A stretch of 64,000 nt of DNA from Levilactobacillus andaensis (GTDB lineage: Bacteria > Bacillota > Bacilli > Lactobacillales > Lactobacillaceae). The translations under genes were made by a program, and so were the position numbers. Within the stretch, counting starts at the first letter, position 1; each line of letters opens with the position of its first letter. Shown here one piece after another: positions 16,174 through 24,948 of this stretch. The notes beneath the pieces are model-generated. The model worked only from the letters and a program-made list of their open reading frames with translations. It searched no databases and had not been told where the DNA came from. The DNA lies in contig NZ_BOLP01000010.1 in assembly GCF_016861695.1 (NCBI RefSeq), positions 62,001-126,000 of the forward strand, given 5' to 3'.

Positions 16174-17811
16174 CTAATACTTGTAATTGTAGTAGTTGAT
16201 CAGGCCAGAGAGGAAGTGTTCACAATCATCGATTCGGGTTCGGAAGTGATCGTTACGCGTATAGAATCCGCCGACAAACTTCGCTGGTCTGTAGAAAAAC
16301 ATCGCAATTTCCGGTTCAAACGCACCTACTGCCAATTCGTGTTCAGCCCGTTTCTGCCAAACTTCTCGCAGATGTTGAACGTCGTATTTCTCCAAAAGAC
16401 CATCGTTCCCCGTTTGCTGAATCACATCAATCAATCTGACCGCGGCATTCAACAACTCAAGCCGGGTTGGGTGCGGACTGACCTGTTCCTCAATGAACTG
16501 CAAATTACTGTAAGCATTCTGCAACCCCATAACCATATAGTCTCGATTCTCAGGGAAAGCCTGCAGGGCCTCGTTGGTGGCGTAAGCAATCCAGTGATCA
16601 TGATATTTACCGTATTCGTTAGCAACCATGAAGTCTAAGGTTTGCTGTGCTTGTTGCCGAATTTCATCGTCATTGGTCAACTCGAACAACCGAATCAGAG
16701 CAAACGCAATTTCACCCTCATAGTAGATAATTCGGAAGCTGTCCTTCACCGTTAAGTCCGGATTCAAGACGTGGTTAAACCGACCTGTAGGCTGACGGAA
16801 GGCCACAACACCACGAAAGGCTTGTACAGCCAAATCTTGGAACTGTGCATCCTGCGTAACCTCTTGGTACTTACATAGCGCCAGAATTAACATAGCCTGC
16901 GCACCAAGTTTAATTTCGGGGCTGCCCTGCTTGGGGTGTTCAATCGCAAAGAGGGCGCCATCCTTGCTGACCGTTAGATTGTCAATTCCCCACTCGAGTG
17001 CCCGTTTAGCTAACTTTTCGTCGTGCTTCCCGGTAAATGCAATCGCTTCCAATAAAGCGTAAATCGAAGAGAAATGTCGTACACTATTATAGTTAGATAG
17101 CACCCGTTGCATCGCTGGAAAGTACCCATAAATAAATTTGCCGTCATCGCCAATTTGCCGTGCTAAGTAGTCCTCACCGGCCGTCAAATAGGTTTTAATC
17201 TCTTGTTTGGGGTTGGCCAACTGTCGAATTCCAGTCGTTCCGTCCTCTAACGAAGAGAGTGGCCAAATTTGCTCACCATCTGAGAAGATTCCAAACGTAT
17301 TGAAACTCCAAATATATTTGCTATCAGCTAAATCTTGAGGAGTGTTCCCAGAACGCTTTGCCAAGTAATCCGTTATTTGCTCAAAATCCATCCATGAATC
17401 AGATTGATTTTTTCCTACCTGGTGGTTTTCACCAGGGTGAAAGAACTCATGGCCATTAATTTCCATTTCAAGGAGTGCTGTTTTGAAATCAGTATCAAAA
17501 CTGACGCCGCGCCGCCAAAAATTCATACGCGTCATCACTTTTAGATCTTGCTGTAGATCGGCTAAAGGCCGGCGCTGAACACCATCGATGACATCGATTC
17601 GCACCCAAATATTTTGCGGTAATGGTGCCAATTCTTTTGTGACTTCCGCCCAAGCCTGGTCTGCGCTAGTAGCTTGAATAAATTTCACGTTAGCGCGGTG
17701 CCGTTGATCCGAAGTAGATAGTGCCAGAATGGCTTTCCCCAAAGTAGAATTCTTGACTGATCCAAGGTCACTGACGGCCTCTTTGAATTGTTTTATCAGT
17801 GATTTTTTCAT
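16174..17811 (-). CDS. Uncharacterised protein, predicted alpha/alpha-toroid C-terminal part
   Basis: 545 aa. I do not recognise a named family. The N-terminal 100 residues form a mixed alpha/beta region with IWVRIDVIDGVQRRPL and FWRRGVSFDT. From about residue 200 there are repeated helix pairs with motifs seen in six-hairpin glycosidase-like toroids (SVRHFSSIYALLEAI, YYEGEIAFALIRL, HDHWIAYATNEAL). No signal peptide, so cytoplasmic. It is the first gene of the glycan row and probably works with the following glycosyltransferase as a partner or glycan-processing enzyme; that is inference. ATG start with GAGGGGCG upstream. Confidence 0.6.
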   Translation of the reverse strand: MKKSLIKQFKEAVSDLGSVKNSTLGKAILALSTSDQRHRANVKFIQATSADQAWAEVTKELAPLPQNIWVRIDVIDGVQRRPLADLQQDLKVMTRMNFWRRGVSFDTDFKTALLEMEINGHEFFHPGENHQVGKNQSDSWMDFEQITDYLAKRSGNTPQDLADSKYIWSFNTFGIFSDGEQIWPLSSLEDGTTGIRQLANPKQEIKTYLTAGEDYLARQIGDDGKFIYGYFPAMQRVLSNYNSVRHFSSIYALLEAIAFTGKHDEKLAKRALEWGIDNLTVSKDGALFAIEHPKQGSPEIKLGAQAMLILALCKYQEVTQDAQFQDLAVQAFRGVVAFRQPTGRFNHVLNPDLTVKDSFRIIYYEGEIAFALIRLFELTNDDEIRQQAQQTLDFMVANEYGKYHDHWIAYATNEALQAFPENRDYMVMGLQNAYSNLQFIEEQVSPHPTRLELLNAAVRLIDVIQQTGNDGLLEKYDVQHLREVWQKRAEHELAVGAFEPEIAMFFYRPAKFVGGFYTRNDHFRTRIDDCEHFLSGLINYYNYKY

Positions 17812-17879
17812 GAATAGAATCGCCCCTCACAATTATTATTTTATCTAATATACGAGTCCCCCATTTTTGCCCCAAGGGA

Positions 17880-18350
17880 ACCATTTTGGGTATAAACTTA
17901 GTATACCCTTTTATACCATTCTTTGTTACTATTTGCTACTCCTGTGGCAACATTTGCTTGTCCTTCTTTAACCGGCTATCGAGAACCCTCCATGATCCAC
18001 CCATCACTGCTGCAATGGCTGCCAAGATTGACGCCCCAAGTCCTCGCCGTCTTGTGATAATCCTTGATTAGACCATCAGCACTATTACTAGAGCAATCAC
18101 TAGTGCCAATTCCCCCCACGGATGTGGCAACTCCGAGTTGGAAGGACTACTTCCCCATTTTCATCTTGCTAGTCATATTTAATCTGTCATCGTTGAATAT
18201 TCGTTCGGTATACTTACTTAAGACACCGAACGAGTTACCGTGGATAGCGATGATAACGTTCTTGACGTCAAGTAGCTTAGGCGCAATCGGGGTTTCCCTA
18301 GCCGGAGTGATCCCATATCTGGTCCCACAGATGAACACTTCACAACCACA
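17880..18350 (-). pseudogene. Possible decayed gene for a small membrane or surface protein
   Basis: This 470-base stretch has no convincing intact gene. On the minus strand, pieces that look coding lie in different frames: GTRYGITPARETPIAPKL then a stop; SELPHPWGELALVIALVIVL then a stop; and ASILAAIAAVMGGSWRVLDS up to a stop. The hydrophobic blocks suggest one frameshifted membrane protein, the second resembling a broken LPxTG-like anchor. A plus-strand frame (18064-18366, TTG start) is also hydrophobic. I cannot decide which strand was coding. Confidence 0.3.
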
Positions 18351-18356
18351 TAAATC

Positions 18357-18404
18357 AAAAAAATAGTCCGAGACGTCAGCAAGCGCTGATTTCTCGGACT
18401 ATTT
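18357..18404 (-). terminator. Terminator after valS (bidirectional)
   Basis: AATAGTCCGAGA pairs with TCTCGGACTATT, with seven T on the minus side and four on the plus side. It lies 20 bases after the valS stop codon. Confidence 0.88.
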
Positions 18405-18423
18405 TAGATTTACCTTTTAAAGC

Positions 18424-21090
18424 TTAAAGTTGTGCTTTGATGTCGGCTAACCGTTGTTGCGTGGCCGCTAACTTCTTTTCGTTATCTGCTTGCTTTTCAC
18501 GTTCGGCGTTGACCACGTCTTCTGGGGCGTTGGCCACGAAGCGTTCGTTGCCGAGCTTCTTGGTTGCCCGTTGAACTTCGGCCGTGTACTTGTCAACTTC
18601 CTTGTCCAAGCGCTTGACTTCGTCATGAAGGTCGACCAATTCGGCTAACGGAACGGAAACCTCGGCATCCGTGATGACACCGGTCATGGCTAACTTCGGT
18701 GCAACCAAGTCGGCACCAATTTCCAAGTTCTTGGGGTGAACGAACCGGTCGATGTAGTCGCGGTTGTTTTCAAAGACACTGTGGAGTTGGTCGTTGCTGG
18801 TCTTGATCTGCAAGTCGATTGGCGTAGACATTGGTGCGTTGGCTTCGGCCCGGATATTCCGGACAGCCTTGATCAAGTCGATCAAGCTCGTCATATTGGC
18901 TTCCGCCGTGGCGTTGTCAAATTCTGGGTGGTCGACTGGGTAAGCCGCCGTGACCAGGGATTGACCGTCATGTGGCATCGCTTGCCAGATGGCTTCCGTT
19001 ACGAATGGCATGATTGGTTGTAGCAAGCGTAAGGTTTGGTCCAAGACGTAAGCTAACAAGTCCTGCTTGTTGGCCTTAGCGGCTTCATCGTCGCCCGTCA
19101 AGACTTCCTTACTCATTTCGATATACCAGTCACAGAAGTCGTTCCAGATAAAGTTGTACAATGCCCGACCGGCTTCACCGAATTCGAACTTGTCAAACAT
19201 TTCCGTGACGTGCTTAACCGTGTCGTTCAAGCGGCTTAAGATCCACTTGTCGGTCAGGTCCCACTTGTCAGCGGCCGGAACCTCTGGCTTGGTGTTTTCG
19301 CCCAAGTTCATAATGACAAAGCGGCTAGCGTTCCAGATCTTGTTGATAAAGTTCCAGGCTGCGTCCATCTTGTCATAGCTGAACCGAACGTCTTGACCCG
19401 CCGTTGAGCCGGTAGATAAAAACCACCGCAGGGCATCGGCACCGTACTTGTCGATGACGTCCATTGGGTCGATTCCGTTCCCCAGAGACTTACTCATCTT
19501 CCGACCATCTTCGGCCCGAATCAATCCGTGTAAGAGCACGTGTTTAAACGGCTTCTTACCAGTAAATTCGAGGCTTTGGAAGATCATCCGAGAAACCCAG
19601 AAGAAGATGATGTCGTAACCGGTAACTAACGTGTCGGTTGGGAAGTAACGCTTGTAATCAGCACTATCTTCATCTGGCCAGCCCATCGTTGAGAATGGCC
19701 ATAGGGCACTGGAGAACCAGGTATCCAAGACGTCAGGGTCTTGTTCCCAGTTTTCAATATCCTTAGGCGCTTCTTCGTCGACGTAGACTTCACCGGTCTT
19801 CTTGTTGTACCAGGCTGGAATCCGGTGACCCCACCAGAGTTGACGGGAGATAACCCAGTCATGGACGTTTTCCATCCACTGCGTAAAGGTATGTTCGAAC
19901 CGTTCTGGCACGAAGTCAACCGCGTTGTCGCCCTCTTGGTTCTTGATAGCGGCTTCGGCAAGTGGCTTCATCTTCACAAACCATTGCGTTGAGAGCCGGG
20001 CTTCGACTTGAACCCCGGTCCGTTCGGAATGACCAACGGAATGGACGATTGGGTCGATCTTGATCATTAACCCTTGGTCGTCCAGGTCAGCAACCATGGC
20101 CTTACGAGCGTCGAAACGGTCCATGCCAGCATATTTGCCGGCGCGGTCGTTCATAGAAGCGTCCTCGTTCATAGTATTGATCCGTTCGAGGTTGTGACGG
20201 TTACCCACTAAGAAGTCATTAGGATCATGGGCAGGCGTAATCTTAACCATCCCGGTCCCAAAGTTGATGTCAACGTATTGGTCGGCAATGATTGGAATCT
20301 CGCGGTTGGCTAATGGCAGGATAACCTTCTTGCCCACTAAGTCCTTGTACCGGTCGTCATCGGGGTTAACGGCAACGGCGGTGTCCCCCATCATGGTTTC
20401 AGGACGGGTCGTGGCAATCTCAATGTAATGCTTGCCGTTAAACGTGTAATCAGGATCGGCAAATGGGTATTTAACGTGGTAGAAAGCACCCTTGTCGTCT
20501 TGGTGAATCACTTCGATATCAGACAGTGCAGTCCGTGCTTGGGGATCCCAGTTGATGATGTACTCGCCCCGGTAGATCAGGCCCTTCTTGTACAGCGTCA
20601 CGAAAACCTTCTTAACGGCATCGGACAAGCCTTTGTCCAAGGTAAAGCGTTCACGGGAGTAGTCCATGGACAAGCCCATTTTGGCCCATTGCTTGTGGAT
20701 GGTGGCGGCGTATTCGTCCTTCCATTCCCAGACCTTGTCGACGAACTTTTCACGACCTAAGTCGTAACGGGTAATCCCCTGTTCGCGTAAACGAGCTTCG
20801 ACTTTAGCTTGCGTGGCGATACCGGCGTGGTCCATCCCGGGAATCCAGAGCGTATCAAAGCCCTGCATCCGCTTTTGCCGAATGATCATGTCTTGTAAAG
20901 TCGTGTCCCAGGCATGGCCTAAATGCAGCTTCCCGGTAACGTTTGGTGGCGGTAAAACGATGGAATAAGGGGTGGCTTTCTTGTCACCACTGGGTTTGAA
21001 AACATCTTCGTCGAGCCAAGTTTGGTACCGACCCGCTTCAACGGCGGTCGGATCGTACTTGGTTGGCATATCGATTTGTTTATCAGCCAT
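18424..21090 (-). CDS. valS: Valine-tRNA ligase
   Basis: 888 aa class I synthetase that charges tRNA-Val. HIGH is read as HLGH (56-59) in [14 protein letters not shown], and KMSKS is at 531-535. The editing domain lies between them ([12 protein letters not shown]), then the anticodon-binding domain and a C-terminal coiled coil. ATG start with AAGGAATT upstream. A T-box leader with a GUA (Val) specifier precedes it, so transcription continues when tRNA-Val is uncharged. Confidence 0.98.
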   Translation of the reverse strand: MADKQIDMPTKYDPTAVEAGRYQTWLDEDVFKPSGDKKATPYSIVLPPPNVTGKLHLGHAWDTTLQDMIIRQKRMQGFDTLWIPGMDHAGIATQAKVEARLREQGITRYDLGREKFVDKVWEWKDEYAATIHKQWAKMGLSMDYSRERFTLDKGLSDAVKKVFVTLYKKGLIYRGEYIINWDPQARTALSDIEVIHQDDKGAFYHVKYPFADPDYTFNGKHYIEIATTRPETMMGDTAVAVNPDDDRYKDLVGKKVILPLANREIPIIADQYVDINFGTGMVKITPAHDPNDFLVGNRHNLERINTMNEDASMNDRAGKYAGMDRFDARKAMVADLDDQGLMIKIDPIVHSVGHSERTGVQVEARLSTQWFVKMKPLAEAAIKNQEGDNAVDFVPERFEHTFTQWMENVHDWVISRQLWWGHRIPAWYNKKTGEVYVDEEAPKDIENWEQDPDVLDTWFSSALWPFSTMGWPDEDSADYKRYFPTDTLVTGYDIIFFWVSRMIFQSLEFTGKKPFKHVLLHGLIRAEDGRKMSKSLGNGIDPMDVIDKYGADALRWFLSTGSTAGQDVRFSYDKMDAAWNFINKIWNASRFVIMNLGENTKPEVPAADKWDLTDKWILSRLNDTVKHVTEMFDKFEFGEAGRALYNFIWNDFCDWYIEMSKEVLTGDDEAAKANKQDLLAYVLDQTLRLLQPIMPFVTEAIWQAMPHDGQSLVTAAYPVDHPEFDNATAEANMTSLIDLIKAVRNIRAEANAPMSTPIDLQIKTSNDQLHSVFENNRDYIDRFVHPKNLEIGADLVAPKLAMTGVITDAEVSVPLAELVDLHDEVKRLDKEVDKYTAEVQRATKKLGNERFVANAPEDVVNAEREKQADNEKKLAATQQRLADIKAQL

Positions 21091-21138
21091 TTGTAATCAA
21101 TTCCTTTCTTGTCTACACGAAGTTAACGTCTGATGGCA

Positions 21139-21372
21139 CAAAAAAATCTCCATCCTAAAAAATTAGGACGAAGATTTCTTCGCGGTACCACCTAAATTGG
21201 GCGTTCATGCCCCACTTAACTTCTTTGTTAACGGAGAGTGCTCCGGTCCGGACTTACTGTTGGTTCAGTCCGTCAGCTCGCAAGCTACTTTCGTGTTAGT
21301 CTGACCCACCGGTTCCCAGCAATTCCGGCTCTCTAAGCGGTCTAACTAATACTACTGACTTGTTCAACGCCA
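21139..21372 (-). promoter_or_regulatory. T-box riboswitch of valS (specifier GTA)
   Basis: Minus strand: specifier loop GAA-A-GTA-G with the Val codon GTA at 21286-21288, T-box TTAGGTGGTACCGCG near 21181-21196, and a terminator ATCTCC ATCCTAA/TTAGGACGAAGAT-like hairpin with seven T at 21139-21176. The specifier agrees with the gene it controls, which supports the same reading of the His specifier at 6750-6752. Confidence 0.93.
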
Positions 21373-21381
21373 CTTTCACAT

Positions 21382-21410
21382 AGTCTACTCAATTTTAGCC
21401 TAAAGGTCAA
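21382..21410 (-). promoter_or_regulatory. valS promoter
   Basis: Minus strand TTGACC (21405-21410), a 17-base spacer and TAGACT (21382-21387). The -35 lies inside the last codons of tpx, so tpx and valS are nearly abutting transcription units. Confidence 0.7.
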
Positions 21411-21909
21411 CACGTGGGACTAACTTTTCGAGGGCGTTAATCGCAGCCAAGTAATCTGGTTCACTCGATTGTTCCTTGACGATTTGCCGGTAAACAATCT
21501 TACCAGTGTCATCAATGATCCAGATTGACCGGGCCAGGTTCCCCAGGTTAGGAACGTACAGGCCCATTTCGTATCCAAATGACAATTCTTCATCGGATAA
21601 CAGGTCAACGTTTTCCACACCCTGAGCGGCACACCAACCAGTTTGTTCTGCAATCGAATTATTTGAGATCGTGCAGAATCTGGCGTCTGGATAGTGGTCT
21701 GCCTGCTGGGTAAACTTCCGCGTCTGAATCGTGCAAACGGGCGTATCGAGGTCCGGAACAACACTGATCAAAGTCACCTTACCAATTAAATTAGCAGTTT
21801 TAACTTTGACATTGTCCTGATCAAACACCTTAAACTTTGGTAACTGATCCCCTACTTCTGGCAAGTCGCCGGAAAGAGAGAATGTATCGCCGAGTCGTGT
21901 AACTTCCAC
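21400..21909 (-). CDS. tpx: Thiol peroxidase (atypical 2-Cys peroxiredoxin)
   Basis: 169 aa from GTG at 21907-21909, chosen because AAGGGG lies about 10 bases upstream and the length fits Tpx; an upstream ATG at 21963 would add 18 residues unlike the family. Peroxidatic Cys59 is in DLDTPVCTIQ, and the resolving Cys93 in TGWCAAQG; a third Cys79 is in ARFCTIS. It reduces peroxides with thioredoxin in the cytoplasm. Stand-alone gene. Confidence 0.93.
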   Translation of the reverse strand: MEVTRLGDTFSLSGDLPEVGDQLPKFKVFDQDNVKVKTANLIGKVTLISVVPDLDTPVCTIQTRKFTQQADHYPDARFCTISNNSIAEQTGWCAAQGVENVDLLSDEELSFGYEMGLYVPNLGNLARSIWIIDDTGKIVYRQIVKEQSSEPDYLAAINALEKLVPRVDL

Positions 21910-22067
21910 GCAGATCAACCCCTTCGAGATATTTATCGGCTCTTCACCGATTAATTGCTTCAATTATCGCGCATTCAGCGGGTGAAAGACAAGCTTTTTG
22001 GTAGAAAATACGAAAAAACTAATTAATGAGTGATTTATAGCGGTTTTATCAAGGAAAAGTATAGCTT

Positions 22068-22258
22068 GAAATGGCCGCGCTCCGGCTGCCAGGGATTCCG
22101 CCTGCTGTGGGGACGCTCCGGACTGAGAAGCGGTCCTCCGACTCGCTTTTAAGCCATGAAAAACACATGTCTTAAAAGTCGCCCATCTTGAAAGCTAGCC
22201 AGCGGCCAGCTTTCAAGATTACCACGGCTGGCTACGTCCCTGTCCTCCTCCGGCTCAG
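22068..22258 (+). repeat. Family A intergenic repeat, copy A2
   Basis: Full copy from ATGGCCGCGCTCCGGCTGCC to CTCCTCCGGCTC. The right hairpin is ATCTTGAAAGCT (22185-22196) with AGCTTTCAAGAT (22208-22219), a perfect 12-base match. The left hairpin is CTTTTAAGCCATG with CATGTCTTAAAAG. It lies in the divergent gap between tpx and the dehydrogenase gene; the rest of 21964-22521 is AT-rich with no gene. Confidence 0.9.
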
Positions 22259-22521
22259 ACTGTGCTTTTATTTTATTACTCTTGCTTCGTAAGACTACTT
22301 AATTTGATATTGTCCGTACCATATTTAGTCCATCTTCAAAAGTAGTATCCTCCATGAATATAATATAAAGTTAATTATATTATGTTTGGTCTGGGGACGA
22401 TACATTGCCTAATACCCAGAAATAAATTCCACCAAAAACCACCTTTCGACTTGCACTCCCTACCCCCTCTGTAGTTCAATTGAAGAAAGCGGTTTAAAAA
22501 TATCAATTGGAGGCTTTCAGA

Positions 22522-23508
22522 TTGAAAATCTTTTGTTACGGTGTTATCGATATCGAGGAACCCTACGCGCAGGCCTGGGGCAAGGCAAATAACGTCGAGG
22601 TTGGCACGACGAGTGAAGCGCTCACCGCGGACACGGCTAAATTAGCGAAGGGGTATGATGGTGTCTCCTCTAAAGGAATTGCCCCCGTTACCGAAGAGGC
22701 CTACGCCACCTTTGAAAAATTTGGTATCAAGCAACTAGCCGTTCGTCAAGTCGGTGTCGACAATCAGGACGTTGCCGCTGCTAGCAAGCACGGCATCACC
22801 CTGACCAACGTGGCCTCCTACTCACCACGGGCCATTGCCGAAATGGGCGTGACGCAAGCGATGTACCTGCTGCGCCACATCGGTGAGTATCAAGCCCGCA
22901 TGGCCGCTGGCAACTTTACCTGGGACGCATCGATGAGCAGTACTGAGATTTTCAACTGCACGGTCGGTCTGATTGGCGCCGGGCACATTGGTGGGGCCAC
23001 CGCCCAGATCTACAGCGCACTGGGTGCCAAGGTCTTAACCTACGATCCCTTCTACGATGCCGGTCTGGAGCCTTATACGACCTACACCGACCTGGAAACG
23101 GTCTTAAAGGAATCCGACATTATCTCGCTACACACGCCACTGCTCCCCTCGACCAAGAATATCATCGACGCGGCTGCTTTGAAGAAAATGAAGCCCAACG
23201 CCATTCTGATCAACATGGCCCGTGGCGAATTGGTCGACACGCAAGCACTCATTGACGCCCTCAAGGCCAAGGAAATCGCTGGTGCCGGACTGGATACGCT
23301 GGCTAACGAAGTCGGCTTCTTCCGTCTCGAAAAGCCATATGCCGAGACGCCCAAGGACTTCCAAGAGTTGAACGCCATGCCAAACGTGATCGTTACGCCC
23401 CACGTCGCCTTCTTTACCAAACTGGCCGTGAAGAACGGGCTGGAAATCGCGTTAAATGATGCTAAGGACATCATTGACGGGAAAAAGAGTCGGCACGCGG
23501 TTAACTAA
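22522..23508 (+). CDS. ldhD: D-2-hydroxyacid dehydrogenase (D-lactate dehydrogenase type)
   Basis: 328 aa. NAD-binding GAGHIGG, substrate/catalytic Arg in NMARGEL, and catalytic His in VTPHVAFF. This set fits D-lactate or D-2-hydroxyisocaproate dehydrogenases, which reduce pyruvate or branched 2-oxo acids with NADH. The sequence alone does not separate the two; the D-LDH name is the likelier one in a lactic acid bacterium. TTG start at 22522 with GGAGG 8 bases upstream; a TTG at 22507 contains the binding site itself. A terminator follows, so it is monocistronic. Confidence 0.88.
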   Translation: MKIFCYGVIDIEEPYAQAWGKANNVEVGTTSEALTADTAKLAKGYDGVSSKGIAPVTEEAYATFEKFGIKQLAVRQVGVDNQDVAAASKHGITLTNVASYSPRAIAEMGVTQAMYLLRHIGEYQARMAAGNFTWDASMSSTEIFNCTVGLIGAGHIGGATAQIYSALGAKVLTYDPFYDAGLEPYTTYTDLETVLKESDIISLHTPLLPSTKNIIDAAALKKMKPNAILINMARGELVDTQALIDALKAKEIAGAGLDTLANEVGFFRLEKPYAETPKDFQELNAMPNVIVTPHVAFFTKLAVKNGLEIALNDAKDIIDGKKSRHAVN

Positions 23509-23521
23509 ATTTGTTGTATAC

Positions 23522-23556
23522 AAAAAGGACTGTGCAGCGATTGCACGGTCCTTTTT
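23522..23556 (+). terminator. Terminator of ldhD
   Basis: AAAAAGGACTGTGCA pairs with TGCACGGTCCTTTTT, with one G-T pair. Confidence 0.9.
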
Positions 23557-23576
23557 CATGTCTCTAATTTTCAATT

Positions 23577-23697
23577 GCTGAAACGTGTACCTAAGGGCAG
23601 CTGGTTCCGCTTAAACCGGATAAGCAAACAATCCAAGTTCGGGATTATTCGCTTATCCGCCTTAATGCTCGCCAGCTAACCGCCCTTAGGCGCACTC
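23577..23697 (-). repeat. Family C structured element, copy C1 (3' of thiI)
   Basis: About 122 bases directly after the thiI stop codon. Nested helices: CTAAGGGC/GCCCTTAG, AGCTGG/CCAGCT, GGATAAGC/GCTTATCC, with AATCC/GGATT near the tip. The second copy is at 36904-37027, where the same helices have different but still paired bases. Confidence 0.8.
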
Positions 23698-23700
23698 TTT

Positions 23701-24918
23701 TTACAATAATTCAGCAAACACGTCTTCATTCTGGTTCAGGTAGTTGTCCCCTGGCCGGATTTCCGTGATGGTAATCCCGTCGAGTGCTTCCTGCATCAAG
23801 CCTTCAACGTCAATGTACTTTTCGTACTTCCGCGATTTTTCCAAGTCAGGATGCGTCTTGGGTGCTGGCGGCGTGAAGATCGTACAGCAGTCTTCGTATG
23901 GCAAAATGGACAGGTCATAGGTGTCGATATTTTCGGCAACCTTGATGATTTCCGTCTTATCCATCGACAAGAGTGGCCGTAAGATTGGCATGGACGTAAC
24001 ATCGTTGATGGCCGCCATGCTTTCCAACGTTTGTGAGGCCACTTGGCCCAACGATTCCCCGTTGAAAATTCCCTTGGCGTGACGCTTTTCGGCAATCGCT
24101 GCCGTCAGCCGTAACATCAAGCGTCGTTGAATCGTCATCAGGTAACCTTCGGGAACTTTTTCCTTGATGGTTTCCTGAATCTTGGTAAATGGCACCTGGA
24201 TAAATTGAATGCCACCAGAGTAACCAGCCAAACGCGCCGTTAATTCCTTAGCCTTAGCTAAGGCTTGTTCGGACGTGTATGGCGGACTGAAGAAGTGGAC
24301 CATATCAATTTTGACACCGCGCCGCAAAGCGTAGTAGGACGCAACCGGTGAGTCGATCCCACCGGAGAGCATCATAACGGCCTTGCCACCAGTCCCAACG
24401 GGCAACCCACCGGCACCTTGAACGGTTTCACCGGATAAGAAGACCCCGTTCATCCGTACTTCGACCCGTAGTTCCAGGTCGGGGTGTTTCATCTTAACGG
24501 TCAGTTCGGGGATGCTTTCAAGTAGCGTACTCCCAAGAATTTCGTTCATCTGGTAGGTATCGTACTCGAATTCCTTATCCTGACGCCGCGTATTGATTTT
24601 AAAGGTCATGCCTGGTTTGAAGCTTTCCTTGACCATGGCCACGGCCGTTTCCTTGATGGCATCGATATCTTTTTCGACCTTGACCGAAGGCGAGAAGTTT
24701 TCGATACCAAAGACACCCTTCAACCGTTTCATAACAGCTTTCGAGTCCGCCCCGTTTAACGTCACATGTAGGCGGTCGTGTTGTGCTCTGACTTCAATAC
24801 CTTCAAAGGTACTGAGCGCCTTGCGGACGTTTTGGCCCAGCTGCTTGATGAAGTCTTTTTTGTTCTTACCCTTCGTCGACAGCTCGCCGTAACGGACCAT
24901 AATTTCGCTGTATTCCAT
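23701..24918 (-). CDS. thiI: tRNA uracil 4-sulfurtransferase ThiI
   Basis: 405 aa. NFLD and THUMP domains in the first 165 residues (RNA binding), then a PP-loop ATP pyrophosphatase with [15 protein letters not shown] near residue 183. It lacks the C-terminal rhodanese domain of the E. coli enzyme, as usual in Firmicutes, where a Cys in the PP-loop domain (around EDCCTIF) takes the sulfur. It makes 4-thiouridine at position 8 of tRNA. Downstream of and 30 bases from a cysteine desulfurase gene, its sulfur donor. ATG start with AAAGGGG upstream. Confidence 0.95.
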   Translation of the reverse strand: MEYSEIMVRYGELSTKGKNKKDFIKQLGQNVRKALSTFEGIEVRAQHDRLHVTLNGADSKAVMKRLKGVFGIENFSPSVKVEKDIDAIKETAVAMVKESFKPGMTFKINTRRQDKEFEYDTYQMNEILGSTLLESIPELTVKMKHPDLELRVEVRMNGVFLSGETVQGAGGLPVGTGGKAVMMLSGGIDSPVASYYALRRGVKIDMVHFFSPPYTSEQALAKAKELTARLAGYSGGIQFIQVPFTKIQETIKEKVPEGYLMTIQRRLMLRLTAAIAEKRHAKGIFNGESLGQVASQTLESMAAINDVTSMPILRPLLSMDKTEIIKVAENIDTYDLSILPYEDCCTIFTPPAPKTHPDLEKSRKYEKYIDVEGLMQEALDGITITEIRPGDNYLNQNEDVFAELL

Positions 24919-24948
24919 TGCGCGACCCCTTTCGTTTGCTTGTTGCTT

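Noticed and set aside
17886-18366. Two plus-strand frames of 61 and 100 codons, the second hydrophobic
   Set aside because: Neither has a good binding site and the second starts with TTG after a stop; the minus strand also looks partly coding, so no strand can be called.
18424-21090. Large shadow frames on both strands within valS
   Set aside because: They are antisense or out-of-frame readings of a well-conserved synthetase.
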